Origin: Corynebacterium glucuronolyticum
GTDB taxonomy: Bacteria; Actinomycetota; Actinomycetes; Mycobacteriales; Mycobacteriaceae
Direction: 5' to 3'
Length of the DNA: 64,000 nucleotides
Assembly: GCA_022772305.1 (NCBI GenBank)
Contig: JALFAQ010000061.1
Location: 30,600 to 94,599 of the forward strand
In this document: piece by piece, positions 16,523 to 26,300 of the stretch
How the letters are laid out: each line of letters begins with the position of its first letter
Numbering within the stretch: position 1 is the stretch's first letter
The notes under the pieces: generated by a model
What the model was told of the DNA's origin: nothing
Seen by the model: only the letters and a program-made list of their open reading frames with translations
Databases searched by the model: none
Made by a program: the position numbers and the translations under genes

Positions 16523-17362
16523 ATGAGCTCATTGCAACGACCGATCGCCATTGTTGATAACGAAACTACCCTGTGCATTTCTCTCGCCGCCCGCCCATCC
16601 AACCACGGCGTGCGCTTCCACAACTACCTGTACGCCAAGTACCGGCTCAACTTCCTGTACAAAGCCGTGGCTCCCGAGCGTATCGAGGATGCCGTCGCTG
16701 GAATCAGGGGGCTGGCGATTCGTGGTGCGGGGGTGTCCATGCCCTACAAGCAGGCTGTCATTCCGCTGTTGGATTCCGTCGATGAGTCGGCCTCCCGCAT
16801 CGAAGCAGTCAACACCATCGTCAACGATCACGGCCATCTCACGGGCTACAACACGGATTACATTGCCGTCGCCACGCTGCTCAAGGAAAGGGGAATCGCC
16901 CCGACATCTGCCGTCGCTCTGCGTGGTAGCGGTGGCATGGCCAACGCCGTCGTTGCGGCACTCACGGACAGTGGTTTTACCGGAACGATTGTCGCGCGGA
17001 ACAAGGAAACCGGTCCGAAGCTTGCCGAACGCTACGGCTGGGAGTACTCCACTGCAGTACCTTCCAACGCCGAAATGCTCGTCAACGTCACGCCCCTCGG
17101 GATGAAGGGGGCCAACGAAAGCGACATGTCTTTCACACCCGAGGAAATCGCGGTGGCCGATGTCGTCTTTGATTGCGTTGCCTACCCAGTCGAGACTCTC
17201 CTTGTCACACATGCCACCAACGCTGGGAAGACCGTTCTCAACGGTGGTGAGATCATCGCGCTGCAGGCAGCCGAGCAGTTTGAGAAGTACACGGGTGTTC
17301 GTCCCTCAACTACCGACGTGGAAGAAGCGGAAGCCTACACGCGAAACCCACAGCTGCCCTAA
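16523..17362 (+). CDS. aroE: Shikimate dehydrogenase family protein (AroE-like)
   Basis: A 279-residue NADP-dependent dehydrogenase of the AroE family, which reduces 3-dehydroshikimate to shikimate in aromatic amino-acid synthesis. Catalytic Lys76 (SMPYKQAVI) and Asp112 (GYNTDY) are present, as are the Rossmann segment GSGGMANAV near 131 and NVTPLGM near 190. The usual N-terminal shikimate-binding SxS motif is replaced by SLAARPSNHG, so this is an AroE-like paralogue that may use another substrate such as quinate. ATG 16523 follows AGAAGG. No other aromatic pathway gene is in the window. Confidence 0.8.
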   Translation: MSSLQRPIAIVDNETTLCISLAARPSNHGVRFHNYLYAKYRLNFLYKAVAPERIEDAVAGIRGLAIRGAGVSMPYKQAVIPLLDSVDESASRIEAVNTIVNDHGHLTGYNTDYIAVATLLKERGIAPTSAVALRGSGGMANAVVAALTDSGFTGTIVARNKETGPKLAERYGWEYSTAVPSNAEMLVNVTPLGMKGANESDMSFTPEEIAVADVVFDCVAYPVETLLVTHATNAGKTVLNGGEIIALQAAEQFEKYTGVRPSTTDVEEAEAYTRNPQLP

Positions 17363-17727
17363 GATTGGGCGGGCGCGAAGCAGCGCGGCGGACGCAAGAA
17401 TTATGCGCAGGAATGATGTCGACCTTCCCTACTGTTGTACAGGTGCGGATCGTCCACGATCTGTCGCGCGCTGCGGGCTACGCTCCCGCTTTTCGACGAT
17501 GACGATGCACGGCTTCAATGCTTCGCGCGCGGCGGAGCGCATGAAGGGCGACCGACTGAGCGGGAAAGCTGCAAGAAGCAAGGAAACGCAGCCCCGTTGC
17601 AGGCAACGGGGTCCTGACGTGAGGTCACGGGTGTGTGTAGACGGCCAACAAATTGAGGGAACCGAAGAATCCTGCACAAACGTAATAAACTAACTATAGC
17701 CAATAACGACAGTAAGGATACGAAAAC
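17363..17727 (+). other. Intergenic region with a GC-rich hairpin
   Basis: About 365 bases without a credible gene. It holds a near-perfect palindrome CCCCGTTGC-AG-GCAACGGGG (17592-17611) with no T run. The next gene has AAGGA about 8 bases before its ATG. Confidence 0.4.
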
Positions 17728-18579
17728 ATGGGCAAAAAAGATGCAGTGAGCAATTTCTTTTCCAAGGACGACAAGGTCAAGGCAAAGGATGGCTCGCGCA
17801 CAAACGAAGACCTCACGCATGCACCCTCGGATCCTGCTGTCCTCGAAGAGCGCGCCGGTGTCGTCGGACGCGTCGTTATTACCGCTTTGGACAAAGCTGT
17901 AAAAATTCAAAGTGGTGCCATTGAGCAGTACGTCTCTTGGTTGCGGAAGAAGAATCCGGAAGCCACCCCGGAGGAGTTGCAGGAGCTCCTGGATAAGCAC
18001 TTCAAGCGTGTCGCGACAGCCACCGGCGCAGGCTCAGGTGCCGCCGCGAGTATTCCAGGCATTGGAATGATCTACGGCGCTGTCGCTGTCGGTGCGGATT
18101 CCCTCGCTTTCCTCGATGCCGCCGCTGTGTACACCATGGCCAGCGCACTCATCCGTGGCGCGGATATTAGCGATCCTGAGCAGCGTCGCAGCCTCATCCT
18201 CATGGTTCTGGCGGGTTCCTCAGGAACGGCGATCGTCGATACCCTCCTCGGGGATCTCGCCGATGAGAACAGCGTCTCCACGGCGGCGCTGCTTACGCGT
18301 TTCTCCGCTCCTAAGCTCAGCGAGGTAAATGAGCGGCTCATGAAGTCGGCGCTGAAGTCGATGAATAAGCGTCTCCGTCGTGCCTGGTTGGGCAAGCTTA
18401 TGCCACTCGGTATTGGTGCCGTTTTGGGATCTGTGGCCAACCGCAAGCTCGCCGATAACGTGGTGGAAAATGCGCATGCCTCCCTTGGCGCTCTCCCCCG
18501 CGATTTCGCTGACATCTCCCCCATCATCGACGGCGAAGTACTCTCCGAGACCGTCGTGGAAAGCTCCGACCAGGAGTAG
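17728..18579 (+). CDS. Hypothetical protein, EcsC-like shape
   Basis: A 283-residue protein of unknown function. The N-terminal ~45 residues are charged and probably disordered. The middle has two or three weakly hydrophobic helices rich in Gly, Ala and Ser (ATGAGSGAAASIPGIGMIYG near 95, then LMVLAGSSGTAIVDTLLGDL near 160), and a third near 225 (KLMPLGIGAVLGSVAN). This pattern recalls the EcsC family, but I would not assign it firmly. It may bind the membrane. Good AAGGA site before the ATG. Confidence 0.65.
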   Translation: MGKKDAVSNFFSKDDKVKAKDGSRTNEDLTHAPSDPAVLEERAGVVGRVVITALDKAVKIQSGAIEQYVSWLRKKNPEATPEELQELLDKHFKRVATATGAGSGAAASIPGIGMIYGAVAVGADSLAFLDAAAVYTMASALIRGADISDPEQRRSLILMVLAGSSGTAIVDTLLGDLADENSVSTAALLTRFSAPKLSEVNERLMKSALKSMNKRLRRAWLGKLMPLGIGAVLGSVANRKLADNVVENAHASLGALPRDFADISPIIDGEVLSETVVESSDQE

Positions 18580-18902
18580 CCATCCGGGTACGCGCACAGC
18601 AACCGTAGGACGAGCAGCACCCGACCCGCTAGCGCCTACGGGTGTCGTGCGTGAATGCTTGGGCGTGTCAATTGCGATGAACGGTTGAGTATCACTTCCG
18701 CCCGGCACGCGTGTAACTTTGTTTTTCCTTCTATTCCCGCCCACCTTTCTCCGCGCAAAGCGTTTGCTTCGGGGACTGCGCCACAGCCCGCAAGACCTCT
18801 CGCCGTTGGAAGTTTTCCCCTGGTTACCTGCGGGGAAAGCATCGCGTGTAGACGTTCGCGTAGCGTTGGGAGATAAGGCCCGTCAAGAAAGGTACGTAAG
18901 AC
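18580..18902. other. Intergenic region before the ABC exporter
   Basis: About 320 bases with no gene I can support and no clear terminator. It should contain the promoter of the ABC exporter gene, whose TTG start is preceded by AGAAAGG at 18888-18894. Confidence 0.4.
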
Positions 18903-21900
18903 TTGGCAGAAGAAACCCACCAGCAATCCGGCAGAATCTCACAACTGTTTGCCACCATGTGGCAGCGCCCTGTTGTGGCATTCCTGGCGTTTGCGGCCGC
19001 GGTGGTGACGGTGGCGATTGAGACTGTCATCCCCCTTTTCACCCGCGATGCCGTCGACGTTGCCACCGGCCAACGAACAGACGCAATCGCCACGGAGTTG
19101 CTTCCCAATCTCCGGCCGATCACGGCGATTATCGTGCTGCTCTTGGCATGTGCAGCCATCCGCTTCTTCTTCCAGGGCGGGCGACGCCTCGCCGCCGGTT
19201 TTCTTGCCCACGACACCCAGCACAGAATGCGCGTATCCGTATTGGATACGCTTCAGCAGCTGGATGGAAGAAAACAAGACTCCATTCGTACCGGCCAGGT
19301 CGTATCCCGCACCATCTCTGATCTGACGATGGTGCAAGCACTCCTCGCCATGTTCCCGATGGCCTTTGGCAATGTGGCAAAGCTTATCTTCACCCTCATC
19401 GTGATGGTCTTTATCTCCCCACTGCTGACGGTTATCGCCCTCATCAGCGTGCCGGTGCTCGTGTGGATCACGATGCATTCTCGTTCCGCCGTGTTCGCTG
19501 CGACATGGTCAGCGCAGCAAAAGGCTGCCGATCTTGCCGAACACGTAGAGGAAACGGTGACAGGTGTGCGCGTGGTGAAGGCTTTCGCCGGTGAAGAACG
19601 CGAAACGGACGAGCTTGAGCGACGTGGCAAGGCGCTCTACGCACACCGGATGCGCAATGCGGCCGTCAGTGCCCGGTACATGCCGGCGCTGGAACAGGTG
19701 CCACAAATCGCCCTCGTCCTCAATGTCGTGCTCGGTGGTTTCATGGCGATGACGGGTTCCATCACCATCGGTACCTTCGTGGCGTTTACTGCTTATCTAT
19801 CTGCGCTGACGATGCTCACCCGAAGCCTGGCGAACATGGTGCTCCGCTTGTCCATGGGACTCGCCTCCATTGACCGTATTTACGAGGTCATTGATCTCGC
19901 ACCGGAAATGTCTGAACCGGAAGACCCCGCTGCTATTCCTGAGGGTTCTCTAGGGATCCGCGCAACGGATGTCGAATTTTCTAATCCAGATAACGATGTT
20001 TTGAACGGTTTCACCCTCGATGTCCGCCCAGGCGAAAAGGTCGCCCTTGTCGGGCCGCCCGGCGCGGGTAAGACGATGTTTGTCCAATTGGCATCGAAGT
20101 TCTACGAGCCCAAGTCAGGTTCCATCGCGTTAACCACTCCTATATCTGGGCACGAGAATCCGCGCAACGACGATCCTCACGGCGACGGAACTCTTCTCAG
20201 CTCCGTGTCGTATGAGAACATCCACTCTCACGCACTCCGCAAGAGGCTCACCACCGTTTTCGACGATCCGTTCCTCTTTTCCACGACGGTTCGCCAGAAC
20301 ATTGCGATGGGCGGGGATTACTCTGATGAGGAGATTGAGGCTGCGGCTCGGGCAGCCCAAGCCCACGACTTCATCATGAAGCTCGACGACGGCTACGACG
20401 AGGTTGTCGGCGAACGTGGTCTCACGTTGTCCGGTGGTCAGCGCCAGCGCATCGCGCTCGCCCGCGCGCTGCTGTCCCGGCCGTCTATTTTGCTTCTCGA
20501 CGATGCGACTTCCGCTATCGACGCAACAACCGAGGAAGAGATCTACTCGGCGCTCGACGCGATGGGTAGCGTAACGATCATCGCAGTTGCGCACCGCACC
20601 TCTACTATTCAGCTAGCCGACCGCGTCGCGCTCGTCGAAGACGGACGTGTCACGGCAATCGGTACGCCCGACGAGATGGCGCTCAATCCCCGCTATGCGC
20701 GGCTCATGGACCAAGGCTTCACGGAAGAGCCGGAGTCGGAGGATGATCCGCTCTGTGTTGACTGCGACGATGACACCATGCCCACCATGGAAGAATTGTG
20801 GCCCGAAACCAGTGAGACCTCGGCAGAGCAGGATGGGAATCTGGATCCCCGTTCCCGCCGACAGGGTACTTCCTCCCCCGGTATGAATGCCATGCGCCGT
20901 GGTGGAGGTATGCGCATGGGACCATCAGGTGGCATGGCGGCACTTGCACCCCCATCGAAGAAGCTGCTCGCTGATGTCACGGCCCTGCCACCTGCCAAGG
21001 AAGAGCCAAAGGTGGATTCCGCTGCAGCGCGTGCTGAGCAAAATGGGTTCCGCCTTGCCCCGCTGTTCGCATCTGCTCGTGGGCTCATCATTGCTGTTAT
21101 TTTTCTGCTCTTGGTATCGGTGGCGGCGGACCTCGTGTTCCCGCACCTTGTCCGCGTCGCTATCGACGACGGTATCGTGGGAAACAATGCGACCAAGCTG
21201 TACGCCGTCGCCGGTGTGGGACTTGTCATTATCGCTGTGGCCTGGGTAGCGGGCTATCTCCGCCAGATCTTCACCGCGCGTACGGGTGAAAGACTTCTCT
21301 ACACTCTGCGTCTGCGCAGCTACGCTCACCTGCAAAGACTCTCCATGGACTTCTTCGAGCGGACGCTGTCGGGCAAAATCATGACGCGCATGACCACCGA
21401 TATCGATGCGCTCAGTTCCTTCCTGCAGACCGGTGTCGCGCAGGGCATCGTTGCCCTAGCCACGCTCTTCGGCATCATCGGTATGCTCGTCGCCACGGAT
21501 CCATCGCTTTCGCTTCTCATGCTCGCGGTTATTCCCATCATCGTCATCGCGACCCTCATCTTCCGTTCGATCTCCTCTCGTCTCTACGGGATAGCTCGAA
21601 ATCAGATCTCCGAGGTCAACGCCGAGTTCCAGGAATCCATCAACGGCCTACGCACGGCACAGGTGCACCGGATGGAGGACTACACGCTAGATTCCTTCAC
21701 CGCTGCATCCCGCCAGTACCGGCAGACCCGTATTAAGGCGCAGTTCGCTGTGGCCACCTACTTCCCGGGTATCGGGTTTATCTACGAGGCGACTCAGGCC
21801 GCGGTGCTATATTTCGGTGCCGAGGCCGTCCTTTCCGGCCGGCTGACAGCCGGCGTCCTCGTCGCATTCCTCATGTACATGGGGTTGCTCTTCGGGCCGA

Positions 21901-22775
21901 TCCAGGAACTGTCGATGCTTTTCGACGGCTACCAGCAGGCCAAGGTGAGCTTCGGACGGATCCGTGAGCTACTCACGACGAAGCCGACCGTGCGCGACAC
22001 AGGTACGCGTTCGGAGGCGGAGGTCACAGAGGCTGCGCAAGGCGCGATCGAACTCCACGATGTCGACTTCGGCTATTCCGGAACCTCCCAGCTCGTGGCC
22101 GAGGATCTGTCTGTTCGGATTGAACCGGGGACGACAGTTGCCGTGGTCGGCACTACTGGTGCCGGCAAATCGACGCTGGTCAAGCTCCTTGTCCGGTTCT
22201 ACGATCCTGTCTCCGGAACGGTCACCGCCGGCGGGACGGATATCCAAGAACTGCCCATCCGCGTCTGGCGCAGGCACATCGGTTTCGTGCCTCAGGAAGC
22301 ACACCTGTTTTCCGGCACGATTGCGGAGAATATTGCCTACGGCAAGCCCGATGCCAGCCGTGAGGAAATCACGGACACAGCCCGGCGCGTCGGCGCACTG
22401 ACCGCCATCGCCTCGATTCCCGGTGGTTTCACACACCAGATCGGCGAGCGGGGGCTCGGTCTCAGCTCTGGCCAGCGACAGCTCATTGCTCTCGCCCGCG
22501 CCGAGATGCTGCAGCCACAGATCATGCTTCTCGACGAGGCCACCGCCACGCTCGACCCGGCAACCGAGGCGTCCTTCCTCGAGGCCTCCGATCGCGTTAC
22601 CAAGGGGCGCACGTCGATCGTCGTCGCACACCGCCTGGCAACTGCAGAACACGCCGACCGCATCCTCGTTGTCGAGGATGGTGCAATCATCGAAGACGGC
22701 ACGCACGAAGAACTGCTCCAACAAGGAGGTCACTACGCGCAGATGTGGAAATCTCAAACACACGTGTCTGCGTAG
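18903..22775 (+). CDS. Fused double ABC exporter (TMD-NBD-TMD-NBD)
   Basis: A 1290-residue protein with two complete type-IV ABC exporter halves in one chain, similar in layout to M. tuberculosis Rv0194, a multidrug exporter. Half 1: six helices to about 300, Walker A GPPGAGKT (~383), signature LSGGQ (~508) and Walker B LLLDDATSA (~529), where the catalytic Glu is Asp. Its Q-loop reads TTVFDDPFLF, with Asp for Gln. Half 2: helices from about 720, Walker A GTTGAGKS (~1083), signature LSSGQ (~1186) and canonical Walker B MLLDEAT (~1208). So one ATP site is degenerate and one canonical. The linker (~610-710) has an acidic Cys pair and Met/Gly-rich repeats. Substrate unknown. TTG start. Confidence 0.9.
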   Translation: MAEETHQQSGRISQLFATMWQRPVVAFLAFAAAVVTVAIETVIPLFTRDAVDVATGQRTDAIATELLPNLRPITAIIVLLLACAAIRFFFQGGRRLAAGFLAHDTQHRMRVSVLDTLQQLDGRKQDSIRTGQVVSRTISDLTMVQALLAMFPMAFGNVAKLIFTLIVMVFISPLLTVIALISVPVLVWITMHSRSAVFAATWSAQQKAADLAEHVEETVTGVRVVKAFAGEERETDELERRGKALYAHRMRNAAVSARYMPALEQVPQIALVLNVVLGGFMAMTGSITIGTFVAFTAYLSALTMLTRSLANMVLRLSMGLASIDRIYEVIDLAPEMSEPEDPAAIPEGSLGIRATDVEFSNPDNDVLNGFTLDVRPGEKVALVGPPGAGKTMFVQLASKFYEPKSGSIALTTPISGHENPRNDDPHGDGTLLSSVSYENIHSHALRKRLTTVFDDPFLFSTTVRQNIAMGGDYSDEEIEAAARAAQAHDFIMKLDDGYDEVVGERGLTLSGGQRQRIALARALLSRPSILLLDDATSAIDATTEEEIYSALDAMGSVTIIAVAHRTSTIQLADRVALVEDGRVTAIGTPDEMALNPRYARLMDQGFTEEPESEDDPLCVDCDDDTMPTMEELWPETSETSAEQDGNLDPRSRRQGTSSPGMNAMRRGGGMRMGPSGGMAALAPPSKKLLADVTALPPAKEEPKVDSAAARAEQNGFRLAPLFASARGLIIAVIFLLLVSVAADLVFPHLVRVAIDDGIVGNNATKLYAVAGVGLVIIAVAWVAGYLRQIFTARTGERLLYTLRLRSYAHLQRLSMDFFERTLSGKIMTRMTTDIDALSSFLQTGVAQGIVALATLFGIIGMLVATDPSLSLLMLAVIPIIVIATLIFRSISSRLYGIARNQISEVNAEFQESINGLRTAQVHRMEDYTLDSFTAASRQYRQTRIKAQFAVATYFPGIGFIYEATQAAVLYFGAEAVLSGRLTAGVLVAFLMYMGLLFGPIQELSMLFDGYQQAKVSFGRIRELLTTKPTVRDTGTRSEAEVTEAAQGAIELHDVDFGYSGTSQLVAEDLSVRIEPGTTVAVVGTTGAGKSTLVKLLVRFYDPVSGTVTAGGTDIQELPIRVWRRHIGFVPQEAHLFSGTIAENIAYGKPDASREEITDTARRVGALTAIASIPGGFTHQIGERGLGLSSGQRQLIALARAEMLQPQIMLLDEATATLDPATEASFLEASDRVTKGRTSIVVAHRLATAEHADRILVVEDGAIIEDGTHEELLQQGGHYAQMWKSQTHVSA

Positions 22776-22786
22776 CGCTCATTTCT

Positions 22787-22814
22787 CGTGCCCTCTTATA
22801 CTACAGAGGGCACG
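22787..22814 (+). terminator. Hairpin after the ABC exporter gene
   Basis: Perfect 10-bp stem CGTGCCCTCT / AGAGGGCACG with an 8-base loop, 12 bases after the stop. Only GTTTAG follows, so the T tract is weak. Confidence 0.65.
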
Positions 22815-23353
22815 CGGGCGTTTAGAATCTGGTCCGTTGAGCACCACATCCTGTGGTGTTACAGACGGTGTTTACACTGCTTGTCCGCCCAACTCGACAA
22901 GGCTTAACGGCACAAAATGTGACCCCGGCTACGCCCGGTTGGAAACGAGCGATTGGTCTCTTGTTCGTCTCAAATTCGAGATTTCTGGGACAGAATCGGG
23001 CACCCCGCAACGTATTGCGCGGCTCTCACTCACCAGCCAATTTTCTAGGAAAAACCACATCAATCCTGGTTGAATGATAGGCACCGGGGGTATATCAGGG
23101 GTGAGAACGACGACCTACCTGCCGGATATAACATCACCCCTCCCAACCAATCTCACCCCTGGTTAACCCCCGTTCGCGGGCATCGGGGAGTTTCAAAAAA
23201 AGGCCGAAACTGACACAATGAAAAATACAGGGATGCGCGTACTGCTTTTCTGGCCCATATAGGCACAGAAACCGGTCCAATGTCATTACACTGGACAGGA
23301 AGTACAACATCACAATTTATCCGCTAGACAAATGAGGCGAGGTTCCTACTGCC
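22815..23353 (+). promoter_or_regulatory. odhA upstream region with repeated TCACCCCT boxes
   Basis: About 540 bases without a gene. At 23096-23106 (CAGGGGTGAGA) and 23151-23161 (TCTCACCCCTG) there is a perfect 11-bp inverted repeat. It is flanked at matching distance by CGGGGG and CCCCCG. A further TCACCCCT at 23134-23141 is a direct repeat of the right arm 19 bases away. These C4/G4 runs flanked by A and T look like binding sites of the C. glutamicum acetate-metabolism regulator RamA; that assignment is inference. TACACT near 23288 could be the -10. Confidence 0.5.
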
Positions 23354-26300
23354 GTGACAACCCAAGACTTCGGTGCAAATCAATGGCTAGTCGATGACAT
23401 GTACCAGCAATTCAAGAAGGACCCCACGTCCGTCGATGACGAATGGAAGGCCTACTTCGAAAAGGGTGGCAAGCCCGACACTGGTCTCACTGACTCCCCC
23501 TCCACCCCCTCGAAGACGAGCAAGGCAGAAAAGCCCGCTGCGCCCAAGGCCACCTCCAAGAAGCAGGCTTCTTCACCAGAGAAGGCGAAGGACGGGCTTG
23601 GAATGGAAGAGCAAGAGGAGCACACTCAGGTGGCAGAGCATGCCTTTGACTCTGCCCCCGAAATTAAGCGTCTCAGCGATGCCGAAGAGGCACTGTGGAA
23701 GAAGAAGTTGGAGCGCTCCCCCCTTAGCAAGATCGCGGACAAGCCGGAGCCCGGCAAAGAGGTCATGAAGGGCATCGCCAAGGCCACCGCCAAGAACATG
23801 GATATCTCCCTCGAGGTTCCTACTGCCACGTCCGTTAAGGACATGCCGGCGAAGCTCATGTTCGAGAACCGCTCCATCATCAACAATCACCTCAAGCGCA
23901 CCCGTGGTGGCAAGATTTCCTTCACCCACATCATTGGGTGGGCCATTGTCAAGGCCGTGCAGATTCACCCGGCAATGAACGTGAGCTACGAGGAAAAGGA
24001 CGGCAAGCGCTACTTCGTCACCCCGGAGCACATTAACCTCGGTCTCGCCGTCGATACCAGGCAGAAGAATGGCGACCGGGCCCTCGTCGTGGCAACAATT
24101 AAGGAGTGCGAGACCCTCAGCTTCCACGAGTTCGTAGACAAGTACGAGGACATCGTGGACCGCTCCCGTACGGGCGAGCTTGGACTCGAAGACTTCCAAG
24201 GTGTCACTATTTCGCTCACCAACCCCGGCGGCATCGGCACACGCCACTCAGTTCCCCGCCTGACTAAGGGCCAGGGCGCTATCATCGGTGTCGGCTCCAT
24301 GGACTACCCGGCAGAGTTCCAGGGCGCATCGACCGACCGCCTGGCTGAGCTCGGTGTGGGCAAGCTTGTGACGATTACGTCCACCTACGATCACCGCGTG
24401 ATCCAGGGCGCTGAGTCCGGTGAGTTCCTCACCGACCTGTCCAAGCTGCTCGTAGACGACGCGTTCTGGGATGAAATCTTCCGCGAGATGCGCATCCCCC
24501 ACTCCCCGATGCGTTGGGCCCAGGATGTGCCGAACATCGGCGTTGATAAGAACACGCGCGTTGCACACCTCATTGAGGCGTACCGCTCCCGTGGCCACCT
24601 CATCGCCGACACCAACCCGCTGCACTACATCCAGCCGGGCGTGTCTGCCCCAGACCACAGCGACCTGGACATCGAGACCCACGGCCTCACCCTGTGGGAC
24701 CTGGATCGCACCTTCAACGTCGGTGGCTTCGCTGGCCAGGAACGCATGACGCTGCGCGAGGTTCTGGACAAGCTGTACGCTGCCTACACCCTCAAGGTGG
24801 GCTCCGAGTACATGCACATCCTTGACCACGACGAGCGCACGTGGCTGCAGGATCGCATCGAGGGTGGTCTTGCCCGCCCGACCCACGCCGAGCAGAAGTA
24901 CGTGCTGCAGAAGCTGAACGCTGCAGAAGCTTTCGAGAACTTCCTGCAGACCAAGTACATCGGCCAGAAGCGCTTCTCCTTGGAGGGCGCTGAGTCCCTC
25001 ATCCCGCTCATGGATGCAGTGATTGATACCGCTGCTGGCCAGGGTCTCGATGAGGCTGTCATTGCAATGCCACACCGTGGTCGTTTGAACGTGCTTGCCA
25101 ATATCGTCGGCAAGCCCCTGCGCACCATCTTCAGTGAGTTCGAGGGCAACATGGACCCGGCAGCCCCCGGTGGCTCCGGCGACGTGAAGTACCACCTGGG
25201 TGCGGAGGGCGAGCACATTCAAATGTTCGGCGAGGGAGAGATTAAGGTCACACTGGCAGCTAACCCCTCGCACCTCGAGGCAGTTGACCCCGTTCACGTG
25301 GGCATCGTCCGAGCTAAGCAGGACCTGCTCAACAAGGGTGAGAGCGAGGACGGATTCTCCGTCATCCCGATTCAGCTCCACGGCGACGCGGCCTTTGCCG
25401 GCCTCGGCGTTGTGCAGGAAACCCTCAACCTCGCACAGCTGCGCGGCTACACCGTGGGCGGCACCGTCCACATCGTTGTGAACAACCAGATTGGCTTCAC
25501 CACCACCCCCGATTCCGGCCGTTCCAGCCACTACGCCACCGACCAGGGCAAGGCATACGACTGCCCGGTATTCCACGTCAACGGCGACGATCCGGAAGCT
25601 GTTGTGTGGGTCGGCCAGCTGGCTGCCGAGTACCGTCGTCGCTTTGGCAAGGACGTCTTCATCGACATGATCTGCTACCGTCGCCGTGGCCACAATGAAG
25701 CCGACGACCCGTCGATGACCCAGCCTCGTCTGTACGAACTCATCGATAACCACGAGTCCGTCCGTACGTCCTACACCCGCGACCTCATTGGCCGTGGCGA
25801 GCTCACGGATGACGAGGTGGAGAAGGTCGAACAGGACTTCCACGATCAGATGGAGACCGTGTTCGACGAGGTCAAGGCACAGGGCAAGGAGAAGGCCAAG
25901 GCGCAGGAAGGCATCACCGATTCGCAGAAGCTTGCACACGGTTTGGATACCTCCATTACCAAGGAAGAGCTGCTCGCAATCGGCCAGTCCTATGCCAATG
26001 TTCCTGAAGACTTCGAGATTCACCAGCGTGTGAAGAACCTTGCCAAAAAACGCACCGAGTCCGTCGAAAAGGGAGGCATCGACTGGGCCTGGGGTGAGCT
26101 CCTCGCTCTCGGCTCACTGGCCGGCGAGGGCAAGCTCGTCCGCATCGCTGGTGAGGATACCCGCCGCGGTACGTTCACCCAGCGTCACGCCGTTTTGTTC
26201 GATCCCAACTCCGGCGATGAGTTCAACCCGATCGACGCCTACGCACGCAGCCAAAACAACGGCGGTAAGTTCCTCGTGTACAACTCCTCCCTGTCCGAGT

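Noticed and set aside
22870..23020. Possible tRNA in the odhA upstream region (TTCGAG loop-like segment)
   Set aside because: No acceptor stem, anticodon arm or CCA can be paired around it.
24248..26023. Long open frame of 591 codons antisense to odhA
   Set aside because: It is a codon-bias shadow of odhA in GC-rich DNA; no start context, no family features, and the opposite strand is certain.
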